Below, in pieces: positions 44,796 to 53,731 of a stretch of DNA of 64,000 bases (the stretch's first letter is position 1; each line of letters opens with the position of its first letter). The translations under genes were made by a program, and so were the position numbers. The stretch lies in the NCBI RefSeq assembly GCF_030646165.1, contig NZ_JAUTDO010000001.1:558001-622000 (forward strand), in the 5' to 3' direction. The notes under the pieces were generated by a model. That model searched no databases. It had not been told where the DNA came from and worked only from the letters and a program-made list of their open reading frames with translations. The stretch is from Conexibacter sp. CPCC 206217 (GTDB lineage: Bacteria; Actinomycetota; Thermoleophilia; Solirubrobacterales; Solirubrobacteraceae).

Positions 44796-45569
44796 GTGAC
44801 GAGTGATGACGTGAACAGACCCTACGACCTGGACCTGCCGATCCTCGCGGAGCTCGAGCAGGCATGGTGCGCCGCGGCGCAGCGCGCGATCGGCCCGTCG
44901 GCCGCGCACGCTCCCGCGGCCGACCGTGTGCATGCTCCCGCGACGGTGAGCGCACCCGCGCACTCGCCCGGCATTGCCGTGCGCACTCGCGGCCGCGCGG
45001 CCGCACGCCGCGAGGCCGCCGGCCGTATAGCGCGCCGCGTGCTTGTGCTCACCGGGCTCGGCTGCCTCGTCGCGGCGTCGGCCGTCGCGACGCGCTCGCT
45101 CGTCGACACGGGCGGCAGCGATCCGACGCTGCGCACGAGCGCGACGGCGCGACTCGCCAGCGGCATGATCGACGGCCAGCACTGGCTGTTGAACGGCTAC
45201 CGCCGTGATCACCAGCTCTGCCATGACCTGATCGCCGCGGGACGCGTCGCCACCGCGTGCCAGCCGCCGCCGAGCGCGCGCGAGCTGCAGATCGACGGCA
45301 CGCTGGCGCCGCTGACACGGATAGTGATCGGCTACACGGGCGACGAGATCGATCGCGTCGCCGTGATCGAGGGGAGGCGGCGCGTGATCGTCCCGACGCA
45401 GCCGCTCACGTCCGCTGCGGGTGCGCGAGCGGCGCGCCTGCCGCGCGAGCTGCGCTGGTTTGTCGCGCTGCTCCCGCGCGGTGACGGGGCGCCCTCGCAC
45501 GCGGGTGCTGAAGTCGTCTCCTACGACCAGGACGGCGTGCGACTGGAGCGGCGGCGGCTGCGCCCGTGA
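44796..45569 (+). CDS. Putative anti-sigma factor, single-pass membrane protein
   Basis: About 257 residues beginning at GTG 44796 (GAGGA lies 11 nt upstream; a GTG at 44811 is also possible). The cytoplasmic part (1-about 80) has DLDLPILAELEQAWCAAAQRA, then a Pro/His/Ala linker and a basic patch, one transmembrane helix (RVLVLTGLGCLVAASAVATR, about 85-105) and a 150-residue outside domain that I do not recognise. No HxxxCxxC zinc motif is seen. The neighbour ECF sigma gene ends 3 bp upstream, which is the usual sigma/anti-sigma arrangement. The role is inferred from position and topology. Confidence 0.6.
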   Translation: MTSDDVNRPYDLDLPILAELEQAWCAAAQRAIGPSAAHAPAADRVHAPATVSAPAHSPGIAVRTRGRAAARREAAGRIARRVLVLTGLGCLVAASAVATRSLVDTGGSDPTLRTSATARLASGMIDGQHWLLNGYRRDHQLCHDLIAAGRVATACQPPPSARELQIDGTLAPLTRIVIGYTGDEIDRVAVIEGRRRVIVPTQPLTSAAGARAARLPRELRWFVALLPRGDGAPSHAGAEVVSYDQDGVRLERRRLRP

Positions 45570-45582
45570 CGCGGGCGCGGAT

Positions 45583-45737
45583 GTAAACGTTGACGTTTCG
45601 TATACACCGCGCCGCGTTGACGTGCCAGTTGTGAACAGTTCGTAAATTCGTTACCAGGTTTGTCATGTTTAGCGACGACATGCCTCATACTGGCCTCTCC
45701 CCGTCCGTTTCCCCGCCGCACGTTTCCCCAAGAGGTC
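45583..45737 (+). promoter_or_regulatory. AT-rich upstream region of the winged-helix gene
   Basis: GTAAACGT (45583-45590) opens an imperfect LacI-like dyad (consensus TGTAAACGTTTACA; here TGTAAACGTTGACG). GTGAACAG (45631-45638) follows. TTGACG at 45617-45622 with a TAAATT at 45643-45648 (20-nt spacer) is a possible but imperfect promoter. It is the only stretch here carrying AT-rich dyads, and the octamer recalls the secreted-gene promoters. Confidence 0.4.
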
Positions 45738-46121
45738 ATGAGTCCCACCGTCGACGAGATTCGCCGCACCGCCGAGGCACGTCTGCGCGAACTGCAGCCG
45801 CTGCTGGTGGAGGCCGAACAGCTGCAGCATCTGCTGATCGCGCTGGACGAGAGCCCGCAGCCACGGCTGGCCACCGTCTCGACACGCCGCCTCGGCGGCG
45901 GCGCCGCGGTCGGCGCACGCGCGCCGCAAGGGGCCAACAAGCAGTTGATCCTGGACATCGTCGCGCGCAAGCCGGGCGTCGCCGCTCCGGAGATCGCCGC
46001 GCTGACGGGCCTCAAGCGAACCGTCGTCGCCTCCACGATCAGCCGCCTCAAGCGCGTCGGCGAGCTGGAAGCCGAGGGCAGCGGCGTGCGCCTGCCCAGC
46101 AGCGCCGCCGCCGCGGCGTGA
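45738..46121 (+). CDS. Coiled-coil plus winged-helix DNA-binding protein
   Basis: A 127-residue protein. Residues 1-40 (SPTVDEIRRTAEARLRELQP, QLQHLLIAL) form a helical coiled-coil-like part. After a Gly/Ala linker, residues about 65-118 (NKQLILDIVARKPGVAAPEI, TGLKRTVVASTISRLKR, VGELEAEGSGVRLP) form a winged helix. The start is the ATG at 45738 with AGAGGTC just upstream. The frame is open 78 bp further, but that part looks like AT-rich control sequence. It is likely a small transcription regulator. Neither ligand nor target is known. Confidence 0.7.
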   Translation: MSPTVDEIRRTAEARLRELQPLLVEAEQLQHLLIALDESPQPRLATVSTRRLGGGAAVGARAPQGANKQLILDIVARKPGVAAPEIAALTGLKRTVVASTISRLKRVGELEAEGSGVRLPSSAAAAA

Positions 46122-46154
46122 GCGCCGGCCTCACCGTGGAGTAGCGTCCTCGCT

Positions 46155-46550
46155 GTGACCAGCGAGCGCAACCGCGACACCGCGCCCGCGCGCGGTGGCA
46201 GATTCGACGCCGACGGCGACGCGACGCGACGCACCCACCTCGCGAACGAGCGCACCTACCTGGCGTGGTGGCGGACCGGGTTGACGTGCATGGCCGGCAG
46301 CCTCGGGCTCGGCCGCGTCCTGCCCGAGGTGACGACGGGCAGCGAGACGCTGGCGATACTCGCGGGCGTCGTCTTCGGACTGCTGGGGATCGCCTGCTTC
46401 GTCTACGGGGTGATCCGCTACAGGCAGGTCGACGCGGCGGTGCGGCGCGGCGAGTACATGGGCCCCGACGACCGCTTCGTGACCGTGCTGGCAGCCGTCG
46501 GCGTCTTCGTCGCGGTGCTCGTCGTCGCGATCGTGCTGATCGACGCCTGA
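46155..46550 (+). CDS. DUF202 family membrane protein (YidH-like)
   Basis: A 131-residue protein with the DUF202 signature LANERTYLAWWRTGL followed by three transmembrane helices. Function is unknown. It starts at GTG 46155. The hexamer TAGCGT (46142-46147) ends 7 nt before it with no ribosome site, so the mRNA may be leaderless. The 5' end is Arg/Asp-rich and hydrophilic. It lies 33 bp past the winged-helix gene. Confidence 0.85.
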   Translation: MTSERNRDTAPARGGRFDADGDATRRTHLANERTYLAWWRTGLTCMAGSLGLGRVLPEVTTGSETLAILAGVVFGLLGIACFVYGVIRYRQVDAAVRRGEYMGPDDRFVTVLAAVGVFVAVLVVAIVLIDA

Positions 46551-46596
46551 GCGCTTGCGAGCGGCGGCGAGCGCCCGCCCGGCCGCCGCGTCCGGC

Positions 46597-47505
<909 letters not shown>

Positions 47506-47575
47506 CGGACTGCGGATCGTAGGGACTTGGCACGTCTTCGTCACAGCCGGTGGCACTGCGGCGAAGATCGACCAG

Positions 47576-48147
47576 ATGCAGGACCGCGATCCCCGCACCG
47601 ACGCCGAACTGCTGGCCGCCACGGGCGGCGACGCCGACGCGTTCGGCGTCTTCTACCGCCGCCACGTCCGCTGGGTGCTCGCCGTTTGCTCCCGCCGCGC
47701 GCGCGACCCCGGCTGGCCGCCGACGTGACTGCTGAGGTGTTCGCCGCCGCGCTCGCCGCCAGCGACCGCTTCGAGCCAGGCCGCGGCGCCGCCGGCAACT
47801 GGCTGTTCGGGATCGCGCTCAACAAGCTCGCCGACGCGCAGCGCCGCGGCCACGCCGAACGCCGCGCGCGGGAGCGGCTCGGGATCGCGACGATCGCGCT
47901 GAGCGACGACGACGTGCAGCGGATCGACGAGCTCGGGTCGCTCCCCGTCGCCGAGCTCGCGCGGCTGCTCGACGCGCTCCCGTTCCAACAGCGCGAGGCG
48001 ATCCTCGCGCGGATCGTGCACGAGCGCGACTACGAGCAGATCGCGGGCGAGCTGGACCTGTCCGAGGCGGCGGTGCGCCAGCGCGTCTCGCGCGGCTTGG
48101 CGACCTTGCGCGCGCGCCTGCGTGCCCGTGAGAGGACGCAACCGTGA
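47576..48147 (+). pseudogene. ECF sigma factor with a frameshift in region 2
   Basis: The N-terminal frame starts at ATG 47576 and reads [20 protein letters not shown], then RHVRWVLAVCSRRARDPG before TGA near 47726. The following frame continues exactly where the family would: LAADVTAEVFAAALAASDRF, ERGLATLRARL-like region 4 and a GTGA overlap with the next gene. One base appears missing near 47713-47718 (GACCCCGGCTGGCC). Restoring it gives a normal about 190-residue ECF. If real, region 2 loses its C-terminal half and the factor is inactive, unless slippage occurs. A sequencing error is equally possible. The anti-sigma-like gene downstream is intact. Confidence 0.75.
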
Positions 48148-49085
48148 GCACGACCTTCGAAGACCGCCTCGAACGCGAACTGGTCGACGCGGCCCGGCGC
48201 CGCGCACGCGCCGGCGCATCTGCCGCAGGCGCCGGCAGCCCCGCTCGCGCGCGCTCCCGCCGCGCCCTCGGCCCGCGCCGGCTGCCGCGCCCGCCGCGGT
48301 TCGCGCTGACGGCCGCGGTCGCGTGCATCGCGTTGGTCGCACTCGCGGTGATCGCGCTCGCGCTCCCGGGCGGCGACCGCGCGACGACTCCCGGCGGCTC
48401 GCACAGCGCGCTGCCGAGACAGTGCGACGCAGCCGCCGGGCGCGGCCGCCTGAGACTCGTCTCGGCGCCGGTCGACAGCGGTCTGCTCGCGACCTACGCG
48501 ATCCTGCGGCGTCCGCAGACGGCGGCCGACCGCACGACCTGTCCCGCCACCGCGCAGATCGGACGGCTCAACCCCGCCGCGATCCGCCGAGCCGGCAGCG
48601 ACCCCGACGGGCATCCGCTCTTCCTCGTCCCGATGGCGAGCGTCCCCGACATGGAGCGCGCCTTCCGACGCGGTGACCCGCGTCCGCCGTGGGAGATCCC
48701 GGACATGACCGGCCCGCGTCTGTGCCCGACGATCGTGTACCCGAACAGCGGCGCGGGCGGGAACTGCTACCCGCCGTCCTTCTTCGGCCGCGGCCGCTTC
48801 CTGCCGGCCAGCTCCCGCACGCGGATCTCGATCTCGATCGGCCTCTTCAGCGACGCGGTCGCGGCCGTCGACGTGCGCTTCTTCGACGGGTCCCTGAAGC
48901 GCTTCGAGATCACCGACAACGTCGCGGTCCTGAAGCTCGAGGGGCGGACGGCCACGCCCGCGAACAGCGTCGCCGGCTACAGGCTGCTCGACGAGCACGG
49001 CGCGACGATCGCCGAGCGCGGTGCCGACCGCGGGCTGCGGCCGTCCGCGCGCATCAGCGCTGCTGGGCGACCGCCCGGCCCCTGA
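48144..49085 (+). CDS. Putative anti-sigma factor, single-pass membrane protein
   Basis: About 313 residues from GTG 48144, whose bases overlap the ECF stop (GTGA). The cytoplasmic segment is basic and disordered ([20 protein letters not shown] at the start), then comes a helix (FALTAAVACIALVALAVIALAL, about 53-74), then a 230-residue outside domain with two Cys pairs that I do not recognise. No zinc motif is seen. The coupling to the ECF gene supports an anti-sigma role. Such genes are common beside ECF factors in Solirubrobacterales. Confidence 0.6.
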   Translation: MSTTFEDRLERELVDAARRRARAGASAAGAGSPARARSRRALGPRRLPRPPRFALTAAVACIALVALAVIALALPGGDRATTPGGSHSALPRQCDAAAGRGRLRLVSAPVDSGLLATYAILRRPQTAADRTTCPATAQIGRLNPAAIRRAGSDPDGHPLFLVPMASVPDMERAFRRGDPRPPWEIPDMTGPRLCPTIVYPNSGAGGNCYPPSFFGRGRFLPASSRTRISISIGLFSDAVAAVDVRFFDGSLKRFEITDNVAVLKLEGRTATPANSVAGYRLLDEHGATIAERGADRGLRPSARISAAGRPPGP

Positions 49086-49091
49086 CGGCCG

Positions 49092-49484
49092 TCAACGGTC
49101 GTCCTCGACGCCCTTCGCGTACCAGGCACCGTTTCTGCGGCCGAGCGTCAGGCGCGTCGTGCCCTCGGCCGTGACGATGCGGTAGATCGCGAGGTCGGAG
49201 TCGGTGCCGGGCTCGTCGACGATCTGCGCCAGCCCCAGCTCCTGCGGCTTGACGCCGGGACGGTGCGCGGCGAACGCTCTGCGCGCTGCGGCGTCGAGCG
49301 TCGAGCGCTCCCAGCCGTGGTCCTCGGCGGTCGCCGCGGCCAGTTGGCGGTCGACCGCGAGCAGGCTCGCGCCGAAGCTCGCGGCGCCGGCGCGGTTGCG
49401 GCGAGTGGCGGCGACGGCGCCGATGGCGATCGCCAGCAGAAACAGGCCGGCGACCACGAGGATGACGATCAGAACGGTGTTCAC
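49092..49484 (-). CDS. Small membrane-anchored hypothetical protein
   Basis: A 130-residue protein with an N-terminal transmembrane helix (about 3-27) and a cytoplasmic or outside domain of about 100 residues (IVDEPGTDSDLAIYRIV, TTRLTLGRRNGAWYA near the end). No family is recognised. It lies 112 bp downstream of sigH on the same strand, past a strong hairpin, so it is probably not cotranscribed. It converges with the second anti-sigma-like gene, with 6 bp between the stops. Confidence 0.6.
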   Translation of the reverse strand: MNTVLIVILVVAGLFLLAIAIGAVAATRRNRAGAASFGASLLAVDRQLAAATAEDHGWERSTLDAAARRAFAAHRPGVKPQELGLAQIVDEPGTDSDLAIYRIVTAEGTTRLTLGRRNGAWYAKGVEDDR

Positions 49485-49520
49485 GCCGTGATCCTAACGC
49501 GGGGGTGCTGCGACGACGCA

Positions 49521-49561
49521 GGGCCGTCGCGGCGCGGGGTGTGGGCGCGCCGCGACGGCCC
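49521..49561 (-). terminator. Long hairpin terminator downstream of sigH
   Basis: Perfect 16-bp arms GGGCCGTCGCGGCGCG (49521-49536) and complement (49546-49561) enclose a 9-nt loop. Outer CGACGACG/CGTCGTCG repeats (49511-49518, 49571-49578) could extend it. It begins about 36 bp past the sigH stop. No U-tract. Confidence 0.7.
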
Positions 49562-49596
49562 GCGGAAAGTCGTCGTCGTGAACGGTCCCTGCCCGG

Positions 49597-50247
49597 CTAC
49601 AGCAGGACGTTGCGGGCGGCGAGGTGCGTGCCGACCTTGCGCTTGACGCGCTGCAGCGCGTTGTCGACCGTCTTGGTGTCGCAGCCGAGCTTCTCGCCGA
49701 CGGCCTCGTAGGAGTGGCCGTCGAGGTACAGCGACAGCACGCGCGACTCGAGGTCCGAGAGCACGGTCGAGAGGCATGCGACGAGCGCCCGCAGCTCCTC
49801 GCTGCTGATCACCTGGTTGACCGGGTCGTGGACGGTCGGGCCCGGGATCACCTCGTCCAGCGTCGGATCGCCGTCGCCGGTCGCCGAGGCGGGCGACGCC
49901 GAGAACGAGACGTACTGGTTCAGCGGCGTGTGCTTGTTGCGCGTCGCCGTCTTGACGGCGGTGATGATCTGGCGCGTGATGCACAGCTCCGCGAAGTTGC
50001 GGAAGCTCGACTCGCGATCGGTGCGGTAGTCGCGGATCGCCTTGTAGAGGCCGACCAGGCCCTCCTGTATCAGGTCATCCGAGTCGCCACCGGCGAGGAA
50101 ATACGACGACGCCTTCAGTCGCACGAATCCGTAATAGCGGCGGACGAGTCTGTCGTACGCATCTGGATTGCCCTGCTTCGCAAGGGCGATCAGGAACCCG
50201 TCATCAAGCTGGACTTGACCTTGAGGGTTATAGGAGATTCGAGCCAC
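49597..50247 (-). CDS. sigH: RNA polymerase sigma factor, SigH (sigma-30) type
   Basis: A 216-residue (218 from GTG 50253) sigma-70-family factor without an N-terminal region 1. Regions 2 and 4 follow: DDLIQEGLVGLYKAIRDYRTD and FRNFAELCITRQIITAVKTA (region 2), and SVLSDLESRVLSLYLDGHSY-like plus TKTVDNALQRVKRKV (region 4). It resembles Bacillus SigH, which lies beside rlmB/yacP in firmicutes; here it also follows rlmB. I prefer GTG 50247 because GGAAGG lies 8 nt upstream of it. Its target regulon is not known. Confidence 0.85.
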   Translation of the reverse strand: MARISYNPQGQVQLDDGFLIALAKQGNPDAYDRLVRRYYGFVRLKASSYFLAGGDSDDLIQEGLVGLYKAIRDYRTDRESSFRNFAELCITRQIITAVKTATRNKHTPLNQYVSFSASPASATGDGDPTLDEVIPGPTVHDPVNQVISSEELRALVACLSTVLSDLESRVLSLYLDGHSYEAVGEKLGCDTKTVDNALQRVKRKVGTHLAARNVLL

Positions 50248-50253
50248 GAGCAC

Positions 50254-50552
50254 ACCCTTCCGACAACCGCACGCTCGAGTGCGATCGTCGCTACGTAGCG
50301 CATTACCTCCCCAGGCGCTGCCACTTTATAGGTCCGGGTGGGAGCCTCAAGCTGAGGTCCACCCTTATGAGGGCTGCAGACTGCCACAGTTATGGAACGC
50401 CTGTCAAGCGGCGTCTGCAGGATCGGTTGCAGCCCGGACACCCGGGTGCAGGAAACGGCGCGCAAACGCCGATCGCAGCGCGCGCACGCATTCGGGCAGA
50501 GCCGACGCGAGGGGGGCGCGAGCCCCCTCTCCCCCACCCCGGCTGCCGCGGC
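50254..50552 (-). promoter_or_regulatory. rlmB-sigH intergenic region: terminator and sigH leader
   Basis: 299 bp without a gene. After the rlmB stop (50553) a GC hairpin GAGGGGG-N7-CCCCCTC (50509-50529) is likely its terminator. TTGACA is at 50409-50404 on the minus strand without a convincing -10. The leader contains a hairpin at 50336-50364 (GGGTGG and CCTCA arms). The start of the sigH mRNA cannot be fixed. Confidence 0.5.
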
Positions 50553-51719
50553 TCAGGCCGCGGCGGCGTCGCGCTGGCGGACGATCTCGTAGAGCAGCGC
50601 GGAGGCTGCGGCGCTCACGTTGAGCGACCCGATCATGCCGCGCAGCGGCAGTGCGATCAGCCCGTCGCAGTTGGACGCGACGCGCGGCCGCAGGCCCCTG
50701 CCCTCGGAGCCGAGCACGAGTACGACGCCGGGGCCGGAGTAGTCGACGCCCGTGTACGGGACGCCGCCGTCGCCCTCGGCGCCGTAGCACCAGGCGCCTG
50801 TCTCCCTCGCGTCTCTGAGGAAGTCGGCGAGGTTGCGCGCCCGCGCGATCGGGATGTGCTCGACCGCGCCGGCCGACGCCTTGCAGACCGCGGGCGTGAC
50901 GTCGGCGGTGCGCCGCGCCGGGATCACGATCCCGGTCGCGCCCGCGCACTCGGCGGTCCGTGCGATCGCGCCGAGGTTCTGCGGATCCTGGATCTCGTCG
51001 AGCGCCACGATCAGCGGCCGCTCGACCGCCAGCAGCTCGTCGACGTAGGCGTACTTGAACGGCGCGACCTGCGCGCAGACGCCCTGATGGTCCGGCGAGC
51101 CCGACCGCCGCTCGATCCACGACCCGTCCGAGACGACGTTGACGTCGACCGCGTTGGCGTCCCGCGCGACCTCGGCCAGCCACGGCTCCTCGAGCGCGTG
51201 CCGCGTCGCCCACACGTGCTGCACCTCGCGCGGTCCGCGCAGCGCCTCGTGGACGGCGTTGCGGCCGTAGAGCACCATCGAGTCGTCGAAGACGCGCTCC
51301 TCGCGCACGTCCGCCGGCGGCGCGACGACCTCCGCCTCGGGCCCGCGCCGCTGAGCAGCTCCGCGCGCGCCCGGACGTCCCGGTCCGCGCTGCCCGGGCG
51401 TCGCCGGCACGCGCGCGCTGCGCGCTCTCGCGCTTCTCGCCCCGGGCCCGTGCTTGCCGCCCGCTCTGCGCGATCTGCGCGTCGGCGGCCGCTCCTCGCG
51501 TCTGCCGCGCTCACCCGCACCGCCAAAGCCCGAGCCCGCGCCACGGGGCGCGGATCCGCGCTCGCCGAAGCCGCCCGAACTGCGCGGCCCGTCGCCGCGC
51601 CCATCGCGCCTGCCCGAGCCTCCGCGTCCGCGCTCGCCACCGCGCCCGCCCGCGCCGCCGCCCTCCGTCGAGCCGCTGGCCCGGCGCGCGTCGCGCCCTT
51701 GTCTACGTCGATCAGCCAT
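50553..51719 (-). CDS. rlmB: SPOUT 23S rRNA methyltransferase (RlmB/TrmH family) with long RG-rich N-terminus
   Basis: 388 residues. The first about 150 are very rich in Arg/Gly/Pro/Ser (GGGAGGRGGERGRGGSGRR-like), low-complexity, and have no counterpart in the usual about 245-residue enzyme. The SpoU-type substrate-binding domain begins at MVLYGRNAVHEALRG, and the SPOUT knot motifs are DPQNLGAIARTAECAG, VLGSEGRGL and SLNVSAAASALLYE. The enzyme probably 2'-O-methylates G2251 of 23S rRNA. Its ATG at 51719 follows the cysS stop by 2 bp, so the two genes are translationally linked. The extension might bind RNA. Confidence 0.88.
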   Translation of the reverse strand: MADRRRQGRDARRASGSTEGGGAGGRGGERGRGGSGRRDGRGDGPRSSGGFGERGSAPRGAGSGFGGAGERGRREERPPTRRSRRAGGKHGPGARSARARSARVPATPGQRGPGRPGARGAAQRRGPEAEVVAPPADVREERVFDDSMVLYGRNAVHEALRGPREVQHVWATRHALEEPWLAEVARDANAVDVNVVSDGSWIERRSGSPDHQGVCAQVAPFKYAYVDELLAVERPLIVALDEIQDPQNLGAIARTAECAGATGIVIPARRTADVTPAVCKASAGAVEHIPIARARNLADFLRDARETGAWCYGAEGDGGVPYTGVDYSGPGVVLVLGSEGRGLRPRVASNCDGLIALPLRGMIGSLNVSAAASALLYEIVRQRDAAAA

Positions 51720-51721
51720 AG

Positions 51722-53092
51722 TCAGGAGTTGGGGACCAGCTCGGGCCCGGCGGCGCCGTCGCGCACCGTCCAGCCGAGCGCCGCCAGCTCGTCGCGCAGC
51801 GCGTCGGCGGCGGCGAAGTCGCGCGCCGCGCGTGCCGCCTCCCGCCGCGCCAGCAGGTCCTGCGCCGCCTCGTCGGGACCGCCCGCCGCGCCATCGGCGT
51901 CGAGCAGGTTGTCGAGCGCCAGCACCTGCAGCAGCTCGCGCAGGTCGCGCGCGCCGACCGGCGTGCCGGTCTCCAGCAGGCGGTTCGCGCCGCGCACCCA
52001 GTCGAACACGACCGCAAGCGCTCTCGGCGTGTTGAAGTCGTCGGCGAGCGCGGCGAAGAAGGCCTCGCGCAGCGGCGCCAGCTCCGGCGGCGTCGGCCCG
52101 TCCGGATCCAGCCGGCGGCCCAGCTCGCGGATCCGCTGCACCGAGCGGCTCGCCTCCTCCAGCCGCTCGCCGGAGTACGAGATCGGCTGGCGGTAGTGCC
52201 CGCCGGCGAAGTAGGCGACGAGCGCGTCGCGGCCGTGGGTCGCGAGCGCCTCGTGCAGCAGGAAGATGTTGCCGACCGACTTCGCCATCTTCTCGCCGTC
52301 GAGCCGCACCATGCCGTTGTGCATCCACAGCCGTGCGAGCGGCTCGCCGTGCGCGGCGCAGGTCTGCGCCGCCTCGTTCTCGTGATGCGGGAAGACGAGG
52401 TCGGAGCCGCCGCCGTGGACGTCGAAGCCGACGCCCAGCAGCGCCTCGGCCATCGCCGAGCACTCGATGTGCCAGCCGGGCCGGCCTCTGCCCCACGGCG
52501 CGTCCCAGGAGGTGTCCTCGCCGTCCTTCCACGCCTTCCACAGCGCGAAGTCGAGCGGGTCGCGCTTCAAGGCGGCGCCGGAGACGCCCTCGCCCTGGTC
52601 CATCTGGTCGACGTCGCGGTGCGACAGCTCGCCGTAGGCGGGGTAGGAGCGCACGTCGAAGTAGACGTCGCCCTCGACGGCGTACGCATGGCCGCGCTCG
52701 ATCAGCAACGCGATCAGCGCGACGATCTCGGCGATCGTCTCTCTCGCGAGCGGCTCGTGGTCGGGCCGCCCGAGCCCGAGCGCGTCGGTGTCCGCGACGT
52801 AGTGCGCGGTCATCTCGGCCGCGAGCTGCTCGCTCGGCACGCCCGCCGCGCGCGCGGCGTCGTAGATCTTGTCGTTGACGTCCGTCACGTTCGCGACGAA
52901 CGTGACCTCGTAGCCCTCGTGCTGCAGGAACCGCTTGAAGTGCGAGAAGACGACGAACGGGCGGGCGTTGCCGACGTGGACGCGGCCGTAGACGGTCGGC
53001 CCGCAGGCGTAGATCGAGACGCGCCCCGGGTCGCGCGGTTCAAGCGGCTTCAGCTCGCCGCTTCTGGTGTCATGGATCGTGATCGCGCGCAT
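51722..53092 (-). CDS. cysS: Cysteinyl-tRNA synthetase
   Basis: A class I synthetase of 456 residues. The zinc ligand Cys30 is in YACGPTVY, the HIGH equivalent HVGN at 39-42, WHIECSAMA carries the next zinc Cys, and KMAKS the signature near residue 265. The C-terminus is a DALR-like anticodon-binding region. The ATG at 53092 is preferred over 53128 because GAGGA lies 8 nt upstream of it and the start matches the family. It is downstream of ispF on the same strand (143 bp apart), where a small hairpin (53105-53121) lies next to the ribosome site. Confidence 0.95.
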   Translation of the reverse strand: MRAITIHDTRSGELKPLEPRDPGRVSIYACGPTVYGRVHVGNARPFVVFSHFKRFLQHEGYEVTFVANVTDVNDKIYDAARAAGVPSEQLAAEMTAHYVADTDALGLGRPDHEPLARETIAEIVALIALLIERGHAYAVEGDVYFDVRSYPAYGELSHRDVDQMDQGEGVSGAALKRDPLDFALWKAWKDGEDTSWDAPWGRGRPGWHIECSAMAEALLGVGFDVHGGGSDLVFPHHENEAAQTCAAHGEPLARLWMHNGMVRLDGEKMAKSVGNIFLLHEALATHGRDALVAYFAGGHYRQPISYSGERLEEASRSVQRIRELGRRLDPDGPTPPELAPLREAFFAALADDFNTPRALAVVFDWVRGANRLLETGTPVGARDLRELLQVLALDNLLDADGAAGGPDEAAQDLLARREAARAARDFAAADALRDELAALGWTVRDGAAGPELVPNS

Positions 53093-53104
53093 CTGGCTTG
53101 TCCT

Positions 53105-53121
53105 CGCCGCGTCTGGCGGCG
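53105..53121 (-). promoter_or_regulatory. Hairpin in the cysS leader
   Basis: CGCCGC-N5-GCGGCG, perfect, lies 13 bp before the cysS start and abuts the ribosome-binding bases. The 143-bp leader has no T-box features that I can see. Confidence 0.45.
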
Positions 53122-53235
53122 TCCTCACTCGCTTATGGGCTGGCGCCCACCGCGCTCGCTGCGTCCTTGCCAGACACGACGACTACGGCGCCAGAGCAGC
53201 ACACACTACCGTCAGCGCGGTAGCAGCGGCGCTCG

Positions 53236-53718
53236 TCAGTCCTCGGGTCGCTGCAGCGTCGCGATCGCGAGCGCCGCGGCGCCCTCGACGCGGCCGACGA
53301 AGCCCATCCCCTCGCCGCGCGTCGCCTTCACGTTCACGCGCGCGACCGGCAGCTCGAGCGCGCCCGCGAGGTTCGCGCGCATCGCCTCCTTGTGCGGCAG
53401 CAGCTTCGGCCGCTCCAGCATCACGGTCGCGTCGACGTGCGCGATCTCGACGCCGCCGACGACCACCAGCTCACGCGTCGAGCGCAGCAGGTCGAGCGAG
53501 TTCGCGCCGCTCCAGTACTCGTCGGTGTCGGGGAAGTGCTCGCCGATGTCGCCGAGGCCGGCGGCGCCCAGCAACGCGTCGATCACCGCGTGCGTCAGCA
53601 CGTCGGCGTCGGAGTGGCCCTCAAGCCCCAGCTCGTTGGGGATCGTCACGCCGCCGACGATCAGCGGCCGGTCCGGCACGAGTCTGTGGACGTCCCAGCC
53701 GACTCCGGTCGCGACCAT
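53236..53718 (-). CDS. ispF: 2-C-methyl-D-erythritol 2,4-cyclodiphosphate synthase
   Basis: 160 residues, the normal IspF length. Zinc-binding Asp9 and His11 are in GWDVH, and GHSDADVLTHAVIDALLGAA carries the other family motif and zinc His. The C-terminal half holds the CDP-ME-P binding segment ending VKATRGEGMGFVGR. The enzyme cyclises CDP-ME-2-phosphate in the MEP pathway of isoprenoids. It lies 13 bp after the PHP gene stop, in the ispD-PHP-ispF cluster. Confidence 0.95.
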   Translation of the reverse strand: MVATGVGWDVHRLVPDRPLIVGGVTIPNELGLEGHSDADVLTHAVIDALLGAAGLGDIGEHFPDTDEYWSGANSLDLLRSTRELVVVGGVEIAHVDATVMLERPKLLPHKEAMRANLAGALELPVARVNVKATRGEGMGFVGRVEGAAALAIATLQRPED

Positions 53719-53731
53719 CAGCAGCGCCCCA

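Noticed and set aside
53093..53235. Possible tRNA or T-box before cysS
   Set aside because: No cloverleaf, no CCA-compatible stem and no T-box sequence could be found.
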